NCBI GenBank assembly: GCA_946902875.1
Contig: OX336340.1
Coordinates: forward strand, 10,741,566-10,805,565
Direction of reading: 5' to 3'
Length of the DNA: 64,000 nucleotides
Origin: Nematopogon swammerdamellus
Taxonomy: Eukaryota; Arthropoda; Insecta; Lepidoptera; Adelidae
Shown here: positions 56,561-64,000 of the stretch, one piece after another
Position numbering within the stretch: the stretch's first letter is position 1
Layout: each line of letters opens with the position of its first letter
Program-made: the position numbers and the translations under genes
The notes under the pieces: generated by a model
Told to the model about the DNA's origin: nothing
Databases searched by the model: none
What the model saw: only the letters and a program-made list of their open reading frames with translations

Positions 56561-58206
56561 GCGGTAGGTGGTGGTACTAGACACGCAGTCCTTTCATTGA
56601 TCTTGATCCTCGTGCGTGCGCTGCCGTTGCGCACCGTACCGCCACGCCGGTAGCGGGGGTCGTAGTCAGAGCACGTAGTCAGGTTACTTATCATTAGTAT
56701 GTTTTTTTTTCTGTCATGTGCCATGTGTGTATATATGTATTAGTAATTATGTTAATCGAACCTAAAATATATATACTCACAATTGATTTAAAAGATCTAG
56801 TTTGAGACAGGAAATTATGCCATAAAATGGGCTTCGCTATTGAAAGGAACTAGTAACACCACACTCGGCAGGGAGAGACCCGCCCCTGTACCGGCGTAAC
56901 AAACTCGCCAATCAAAAGCCGTTCGGTAAGGCATTCGCCCGGCTTTTGGTTCTAATATGCGAATATTTATGTGAGTTAGCGGGTGAGAAGCTGGAGGGTC
57001 ATACCTGAAAGAGGAGCGTTCACTATTGATGGCTAAAAGAAAAGAACGTAGCGCGTTCTTTTTTCAAACTTAACCCCCATCTATATGTCAGGTCGGGTAC
57101 TTCTGGGACCACCCTGGCACTACAATAAAAATGTCAATAAACATTTTGAAGCAACGCGCAACGTTACAAAAAAGTAGCTTTGCTGCTCCCCGTAAGAGAT
57201 TTTATTGTGAGCCGCGGGTGGCGGCGTTCAGCGCAGACTTAACAAAGAAAAATATTTGAGAGTAAGTAGGGGCTTGTCTCCGCTAAGTTAAAGAGCGGGT
57301 AAGCGGTATTAAAAGCACAGAACTATCATGCATTTCGTACACTCCCCAGAAGAATGGTAGCCAAAATGGAGACTGGCTCCATTTTGGCTACCTCGACTCG
57401 AACCGACGAAACTCAACGACCCTGATGTAGTGCTGTCGTTTCATTTGTCTTTTATTAAACTATGAGCGGAATGAAAAGAATGAGGAGGGCGGAATGCCTT
57501 TTAAAAATTAGACTGGGCACAGCCGCGGCTAAGGAGAATACCGTCCAACAACCAACGAACGGGTAACATCTCGCAATTTTAGTTACATTTGAAAATACAC
57601 GCTGTGCCCCCAGGTAAAAGGCAAAATAGCATACGTTTTATTTATCTCGTTCTTCTGAATGCTTTTGTGATAATGTTTCAATTAACATAGTAGGTATTTT
57701 AGTCTGTAGCAGGTATATTTGGAAGACCATGATCCTAAATCATGGAGCAACTAGTATTTGAAAATGCACTTATCAAACTTAGATGGTTGATTAAAGAAAA
57801 AGGTACCGAGCGCATGCCTCAGACATGACATGTTATAGTAGACTTACATAATATGTAGTGTTGGGCGAGGTCCTAAAGACATTGTGCTGTAATTGCTAGT
57901 GAATGGTCGCCACATTGTGTGATGCAGGCAGGGCCACTGGTGCCGCTAATGCTGACATTGATGAAGAGTGGGATTAGCTGTTACTAATCGAGAGGGACAC
58001 GCACGCGCATGTCTGCGTACATGTTCGTTTGTTGTCCCCTTACAACATAATATACATATATTATTTAGATAGGTACGATGGTTACGTTATGCAGTTCAGT
58101 ACGCAAATATAGTGCCAAGACGATGGCACGAGCAAGACGTATGGACTTAATTAGCGCGCTGATAATATAATATGATGGTTGACCATACATATTAAATTGG
58201 ACATAT
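56561..58206. other. No gene; one perfect hairpin
   Basis: 57356-57392 is a 16-bp perfect hairpin (GGTAGCCAAAATGGAG, loop ACTGG). GGGTACTTCTGGGACCACCC near 57093 resembles the end of an insect MITE but has no partner. Nothing codes. Confidence 0.45.
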
Positions 58207-58285
58207 GTACAATGAAATGAAGAGAAGCACTGACATGGCACCTAGTTCACCCGGTGTTATGGGCTGACATCACGGATGTTTAGGT
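58207..58285 (+). mobile_element. Retroposon tail, family A, fragment
   Basis: GCACTGACATGGCACCTAGT to GGGCTGACATCACGGATGTT, matching 13078-13140. Confidence 0.65.
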
Positions 58286-59449
58286 TGATGCATTGTCTAT
58301 GAATACAGATTCCAAATAATCAGCTGGACAAAAAACATTATAAATAAATATGGGTTAGTCCAGCTAGTTCTACTGTACGACTTATGTGTAGAGCAACTGA
58401 CAACATTGCCTACACGATTACGGAACAGGAACTTCCATACTTTTCACTTCACACAAAGCATAACCAGAACAAATATCAGGAAGCCTCTTGTAAAAGTCGA
58501 CCGCGAGTTCTAAACAAACTTCTCCATTGCATTCACTTGTCTAAAAGGTTCTGACAACATTGTCTGAAAACTTCATATAAACTTGTTTCAATATGCTAAA
58601 CTGCGAGAAATACAAGAGGAGCTGGATGCACATTTCTAGCGGGTGTAGGTACGTACAGTGTACACACGCGGGTTCTGTGATGAAGTGAATAACAAAAAAT
58701 AGGGAGAAAATGCGCCGAAGGAAGATGTGGAGGCGGCGGCGGCGGCGCGGAGGCTGCGGAGGGGTAAGTAAGGAAACAGGACTCTCCACGATGTTCTCAA
58801 CGTCTGCACAATATGCTCGACGCTAAAGCAAAAGAACTCTCCTGATTTATATCTCCTCATCATTCTGATACTCCTCAGCATGATATACGTGTATACGTCG
58901 AGTAACATACGCTCTGGCGAGACGAGCGCGAGAAGCAGAAAGCTTTTCGGGAGTTATTCCGCTCCCGGTAAATGTATTGTGTGTTGAGGTGCCTCCCTAT
59001 CTGCTTCGCTGTAAATCTTGAAATATTTGCATTATTTATTCTAGGGAATACGTATAACACTCGAGGAGCACGATTTGCATCACGGCGTGTAGTATATTTT
59101 TACAGGGCAAGCCGGTGAATTATGGATATAAAAACGCGGACTTTTATTCATAGGCCAGTTTCGAATCAGATTCAGATATTTATTTCGCCATAAATAACAC
59201 AAAATGTTAAGAATATTTCACTGACAAATGCATATTCAGTACTTTCGTATGGTTCGTCATCATTTTTACGGTTCCGTAACAAAATGGTGCAAAAGTACCT
59301 TATAGTATCATTTCGATATCCCGTCTGTCCTGTCTGTAAGCCACAGTTTTTGTCAAAGATAAAAAGAATCCATTCTGTTTTAACTTTTTCATACATTCAT
59401 GTTAGTCCTAGGTTTTAAAACAGTATAATATCCTCAAAACTAGACAAAC
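58286..59449. other. No gene; repeat scraps
   Basis: 59160-59210 looks like the reverse of a LINE tail (AGATTCAGATATTTATTTCG). 59265-59345 resembles the head of repeat B (TTACGGTTCCGTAAC, CCGTCTGTCCTGTCTG). 58715-58760 is GC-rich. Confidence 0.4.
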
Positions 59450-59943
59450 TGAAAAACATTTTAGCGTCGGATTTTAAAAATCGCTTTACGGGTTTCTTAG
59501 AAAAAGAAATGCCTTCGTATTTTTATTAGAAACCTGATTTAAACGGGATGGTTTGTAGCTATGTTTGTAATCAAATAATAAAACGTCTCTTTAAAAGTGA
59601 AATAAAATTTAAATTACAAACCAGATAGCTCTTAGCTATGTTTGTAACCAAGTAATCAAAAGATTGCCTCTAAAAAGTTTGAAATAAAAGTTAAAATACC
59701 AATTTAAAAAACCACCGAACCCTGAAAAATTATGAAACCATTTCCATTTAGTTACTTTTAAAAAGCTTGAAATAAAAGTTACATAACAAATTAAAAAAAA
59801 AACCCAACCCTTTAAGTCTAAAATAATTTCCGTTTAGTTACTTAAAGGCGTCAGGAGACAACTAATTAAATTAAATATAAAAAAAACTCAGACCTGCGCG
59901 GTTATTTACTTAGGGGTCCACCGACAACTTTAAGTAACTATCT

Positions 59944-60158
59944 TTCCTCTACAGAACCGGTAAACTCTGGAACGCTCTCCCTGCCCACATATTTCCCCCC
60001 AAGTACAGTCTCGGGTCCTTCAAGAGGGGCGTGAATGGGCACCTGTCAGGCCGGCATGGCATTAGCAACCCCTGCATACGACCGAATGTCCATGAGCGTC
60101 GTTAGACACCTTATGGGTGACACGGCGCCATATGTCGCGCTGTCAATAAAAAAAAAAA
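59944..60158 (+). mobile_element. LINE 3' end with poly-A and target duplication
   Basis: Intact 53-codon end of ORF2: FLYRTGKLWNALPAHIFPPK, then YSLGSFKRGVNGHLSGRHGI and SNPCIRPNVHERR, stop at 60103-60105. A 3' UTR of about 40 bp includes GGGTGACACGGCGCCATATG and ends CAATAAAAAAAAAAA. AACTA flanks the insertion on both sides (59936-59940 and 60157-60161) as a likely short target duplication. The copy is heavily 5'-truncated, as LINE insertions commonly are. Confidence 0.85.
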
Positions 60159-60159
60159 C

Positions 60160-60600
60160 TACCCGGAAATTATTTTTTTTACTTTTTAAGGGGTCGGGGG
60201 TTTTTTTTGTACCGAAACTTTGTGTTTTTCTTATCATAATCGAATATTAGTGCGTCTGTCCGTCCATCTGCCCTACTTTTAAAATCTTCAGAACCGTAAT
60301 AGGTAGCCGGTTAACATTTTCACAGAATAAGTATGTGTTATTATGGTGGATATCCTAACAAATAAATAATAAAACAAAAAATAGTAAAAAATTAAGGGGC
60401 CCCATACAAGACATGTTATTTTCAACGTTTTTTTGTTTTTGCTCTATCGTAAAAACGGTAATACATACAAGCGTCAAACTACGTGTGATTATAGTGCTAA
60501 CTCTAAAGCATAACAAGAAATAATAAAAACTCGGAAATTACGTGGTCGTACGGAAACCTCGGTGTGCGAATCCGACTCGCACTTGGTCGTGTTTTTTTTT
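60160..60600 (+). mobile_element. Moth interspersed repeat B, longest copy
   Basis: GTGCGTCTGTCCGTCCATCT, AACATTTTCACAGAATAAGT, AAGGGGCCCCATACAAGACA, then GTACGGAAACCTCGGTGTGC and CCGACTCGCACTTGGTCGTG followed by a T-run. I recognise this end as one of the most common moth repeats. Other copies in the window are at 12965, 13395 and 28461. Confidence 0.75.
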
Positions 60601-60860
60601 TCTAAGAAATTGTTAAAGCGATTGTTAAAATCCGACGCTAAAATGTTTTTTTATTTGCCTACTTTTGAGCATTAATTTTTGAAAAAGTATGAACTTTTAC
60701 TATCGGTGAATACGATGGCGATACGTGCGAGTGCCACTTTAAATTTAAATAAAAATGAATAAAAAGTTAAATAATTTGGGTTTACTTACTTAAAAGGCCT
60801 TTTTAACTTTTATTTCAAGCTTAAAAAAACGCATCCAAATCTTTTCATTACTTCATAATT

Positions 60861-61139
60861 ACTTTATTCCTGTATTACTAACACAGCTAAGAAACATTCC
60901 GGTTAAACCAGCTTTCTAATAAAAAATCACATCCAAATTGGTCCATCCGTTTAGGAGCTACGATGCCACAGACAAGACACACACATTTCAACCTACATAA
61001 ATTGAAAAGCATTGTATTTAGTCGTAAATACGTGTAAAGTAAGTTTTTCTTATTCTATACACATATAAAAGTGACTACCTATGTACGTCGTCGACATTAC
61101 GACATAACTGTTTGTTATTCACGATAGTGACGATAGTCA
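60861..61139 (+). repeat. Moth repeat scrap
   Basis: TTGGTCCATCCGTTTAGGAG and ACGATGCCACAGACAAGACA are a familiar series from lepidopteran element ends. Confidence 0.45.
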
Positions 61140-61280
61140 AGATGAGGACGAAGATTGCGAAGTCTCTGACGATGATGAAGTGCCTCTACGAGTGCCTCAG
61201 TCATCTAACCGCATCAATTTTCTTCCATAACTCCAACAACGATTTAATTGAAGGAATATCACCACTGCCAGATGATTAGA
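61140..61280 (+). mobile_element. Acidic C-terminal peptide, second copy
   Basis: DDSQDEDEDCEVSDDDEVPL, then a one-base deletion relative to 20759. The alternative frame continues FHNSNNDLIEGISPLPDD and stops at about 61278. Together the two frames suggest a protein tail ending SPLPDD. Confidence 0.4.
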
Positions 61281-62629
61281 AGTACGTATTAAATAATTCA
61301 TAATATTATCGCAAAATGTATAAGTAGCACATGGGCTAGATCTCAAAACGACCAAATCGCAAAACGACCACTTTATGAAAAGTCTACATAGCGTTTGTAC
61401 ATTCAACATCAAAAAGTTTTTACTTGTTGCGTCCTATCTATCTATACACTCAGAATTATAATATGTTTCTTGATTAGCTATATATTCTTACTGGCCACAA
61501 ATAATTTATGATAAATACTAAAAAAAATACATTTGGTTTTGAAATTAAAAATGCGAGGTTATATTAAGTAGGTACACACCTTCTCAGGCACTGCAATGCA
61601 ATCCCATTAATCATTGCATCACTTTTCGAACGTAGGTACTTTTCTGACCAGATGGTGGTATGGTATTTTCCCCAAGACCAATATTTTTGAACTTACCGTC
61701 AAAGAAACATTTTTACGAAGTTGTCACTCAGGCTCAGTATGAGTATCACCGATAGAAATAACAAGAAGCTCTAATAAATTAGTAGAATTTATTAAAGGTA
61801 TTCAGCCAACAACAATGTTTAATTAAAATGAGAAATACGTTCACGTAGTGTGTCCCGGAGTGTCAGAAGCGGCTACGTAGGCTCGGTTAGAGTGAGGCGG
61901 GTGAGGCGGGCCAGGGCGGGACACGACGACGACGTAGACATTGAACGCAGATGTTCTTGATTCATAAATTAAGAAGCTTGTTTTAATTGCCGAAATGCTC
62001 CATTTAGAAGTGTCGGTCGCGCAGATCTCGGAGCCGCGGCGGATGAGTGTTCGATACTGTGTGGAACGGTGCCGACAGTTGACTGAGATGGATTGCCGGC
62101 TCAATCTAGCGTCTCCAGTAGATTAGATAGAATGTCACTTTGAGGAAGCTTTGCCAGTGCCGCCAAATTTAATATGCATCTACTTTGTCTTCGGGAACCC
62201 GGCTCCGTCGCCGCCGCCCTTTTCACGTCACGAATTTCGGGCGTCTGAGCTTTTGGCGGGCGAACTGACAATAAAGTTTATTCGGATAGAATGCTTCCAT
62301 TTCACTCGCAGTGAGGATCGCTGACACCTTAATCCGACCTTAATCGCGCCCCGCCCGCTAAAGGGTTACGAAAAAAACTCGATGATATGACGGGCGATCG
62401 ATCACTCATACATTGTGCCAACGACGACGAGGCACCTACCTGCTTCCTGCAGCCCTCCGCGGCCACCGTGCCACGACGACCGAAAAATATTTTAAGTGCG
62501 AAGGCATTTAACGAACATATAACCGTAAATGACGATGTGAAACATGACGTATCGTTAACGACCTCCTGAATATTTTCTAGAGGAAAACTCTGGTATTAAA
62601 ATATCGTGGCCCGTCGGGACGGTAAAATC
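61281..62629. other. Unique DNA; GC-rich candidate island
   Basis: 61850-62100 and 62160-62500 are GC-rich with AT cores. No shared repeats, no coding feature supported. Confidence 0.4.
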
Positions 62630-63185
62630 CACCGAGCATACCTACGGGAGTGGCAACCGTCGAGCGCTAATATATAGGAAAATTAGCCGCGTGTTAGAGC
62701 ATTTGCACTAACATATAGCGCTGCTGCGGGATCGACCGTCAGTGCGCTCGCGACTTGGGAACGAAGAACACGTATATGTGCACTACGCAAAATGGCGATT
62801 TGTGCAGTTCGTGCGTGTCGAAAGAGCTCAAGATCATCAGGAATGACAAAAGATGGCGTAACCTTTCATAATTAGGTCATTTTAATGATAATACAATGCT
62901 TAAAGCGTGTAAAATACAAAAATTCCGCGAGTTAGGAGCACGACTGCGCGCCATACCGGGCGCGTACACATGATAGGCAAATTTGACAGACTGGAAAGAA
63001 ATTTGAAATCAATTATTGTATATGGGTGTTGTTAGTTTTTTATGGCAATGACATGGATGAATTCAATTTATAATATGTATTGTTATTATTTCTTTAATAT
63101 TACGTTTTCTATTTTTTATAATTATAAAACAAATATACCTATACAAAACTAATATATTGTATATTATGTATTATTATAATAAGTA
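62630..63185 (+). repeat. THAP-bearing duplicated segment, copy 2
   Basis: Second copy of 5944-6500 in the same orientation. It keeps the TCAGTG initiator and ACACGT at +28. It is followed by repeat D and not by the foldback terminus. Confidence 0.85.
62792..62875 (+). pseudogene. THAP-like zinc finger start, copy 2
   Basis: MAICAVRACRKSSRSSGMTK then DGVTFHN and stop. Thr is replaced by Ala and Pro by His relative to 6106. The His is what the THAP consensus FHRFP expects, so this copy is closer to the ancestor at that site. Confidence 0.5.
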
Positions 63186-63190
63186 TGTTC

Positions 63191-63385
63191 TTTATTTCAC
63201 GTTTTTAAAATATATTATATTAATTTTACATAAATTTTACAAAAAGTAACAAAAATACACAAAATTAATATAAAATCTAAATAAAAACGGTAATGTACGC
63301 CGGCGGCGGGAGGCAAGCCTCCAAGCACGCCGGCGGGTGCAGGCCGTGGCTACGGAGCTCTCCGAGACGACGCGAGGCAAGCTCG
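63191..63385 (-). mobile_element. Repeat D, copy 2
   Basis: Matches 56361-56560, with AT-rich part first and GC-rich part (GGCGGGAGGCAAGCCTCC) next. It joins directly to the 108-bp satellite. Confidence 0.65.
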
Positions 63386-64000
63386 ATTTCGACCGATTAC
63401 TTTCAAAATCGATATCTGGGTGTCTGTGTGGGCTCTGAATACGAATCTGTAGTCAAAATAAAAAAAAGTGGCCGCCATTTTGAACTTTTTAGTTACTGGA
63501 CCGATTGCTTTCAAAATCGATATCTGGCTGTATGTGTGGGCTCTGAATACGAATCTGTAGTCAAATTTAAAAAAAGTAGCCGCCATTTTGAACTTTTTAG
63601 TTACTGGACCGATTGCTTTCAAAATCGATATCTGGGTGTCTGTGTGGGCTCTGAATACGAATCTGTAATCAAAATTTAAAAAAAGTGGCCGCCATTTTGA
63701 ACTTTTTAGTTACTGGAGCGATTGCTTTCAAAATCGATATCTGGGTGTATGTGGGGGCTCTGAATACGAATCTGTAGTAAAAATAAAAAAAAAGTGGCCG
63801 CCATTTTGAACTTTTTAGTTACTGGACCGATTGCTTTCAAAATCGATATCTGGGTGTCTGTGTGGGCTCTGAATACTAATCTGTAGTCAAAATTTAAAAA
63901 AAAGTGGCCGCCATTTTGAACTTTTTAGTTACTGGACCGATTGCTTTCAAAATCGATATCTGGGTGTCTGTGTGGGCTCTAAATACGAAGCCGTTGTCAA
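63386..64000 (+). repeat. 108-bp satellite, second locus, runs off the window
   Basis: Five to six units in the same orientation as the left arm of the foldback element at 6511, with GTGGCCGCCATTTTGAAC in each. The left terminus of the foldback element is missing; the first unit is joined to repeat D at about 63388. The array continues beyond the window, so a full second element cannot be judged. Confidence 0.85.

Larger units (their letters stand above)
59450..60860. mobile_element. Compound AT-rich repeat region with inverted ends
   Basis: AACATTTTAGCGTCGGATTT (59455 on) matches the complement of 60600-60655. GAAATAAAAGTTA motifs recur at 59680 and 59770 and, reversed, near 60810. A LINE tail and repeat B lie inside. 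The inverted match suggests one element that received later insertions. Confidence 0.5.

Noticed and set aside
63293..63679. 128-codon frame with a 36-residue repeat
   Set aside because: It reads through repeat D into the 108-bp satellite; open because the unit is a multiple of three.

Overview
The window is eukaryotic, and the repeat content points to a moth or butterfly (Lepidoptera). Evidence for this includes Helitron ends closing in CGCGGGCAAAAGCTAG, the GAAGTCGGTTAAAA and CCGACTCGCACTTGG repeat signatures that I recognise from lepidopteran genomes, reverse transcriptase fragments of a LINE type common in moths, a mariner relic and a short TTAGG-type run. I find no intact host gene, no rRNA or tRNA gene, no CRISPR array and no bacterial operon. 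Almost every long open frame is either a broken transposon reading frame or a frame kept open by tandem repetition.

Layout. 1-5 kb: a LINE fragment, a miniature element at its border, a duplicated reverse-transcriptase scrap and GC-rich unique DNA. 5.9-8.5 kb: a segment with a THAP-like zinc-finger start and an insect-style core promoter, followed by a hAT-type foldback element built of 108-bp repeats. The same segment and satellite return at 62.6-64 kb, so closely related DNA lies near both ends of the window. 9-21 kb: LINE tails on both strands, a second THAP-like start, a mariner relic, and one LINE inserted in another. 21.5-22.1 kb: an element with inverted ends and internal tandem repeats. 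24.8-28.2 kb: a long inverted repeat with arms of about 1.1 kb, both carrying the same transposon protein fragment; one arm holds a later hAT insertion. 28.6-33.5 kb: homopolymer runs, nested palindromic elements, a retroposon tail family and a LINE tail. 34.8-36.4 kb: Helitrons. 40-47.6 kb: palindromic mini-elements, a 1.7-kb element with long inverted ends, and two copies of a 140-bp minisatellite element. 49-56 kb: a second copy of the mini-palindrome, a Jockey-like reverse transcriptase relic, a 1.7-kb inverted-end candidate and a large microsatellite. 59-61 kb: a LINE tail inside another repeat.

The genes do not form a pathway. What connects them is transposition history: insertions within insertions give a relative order of events, and several palindromic units could fold or be transcribed into hairpin RNA. 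The GC-rich, single-copy-looking stretches between the repeats (for example 11.4-11.6, 18.75-19.0, 23.8-24.3, 36.8-37.2, 44.1-44.3 and 62.1-62.5 kb) could be regulatory DNA of a neighbouring gene, but nothing in the sequence alone proves it.
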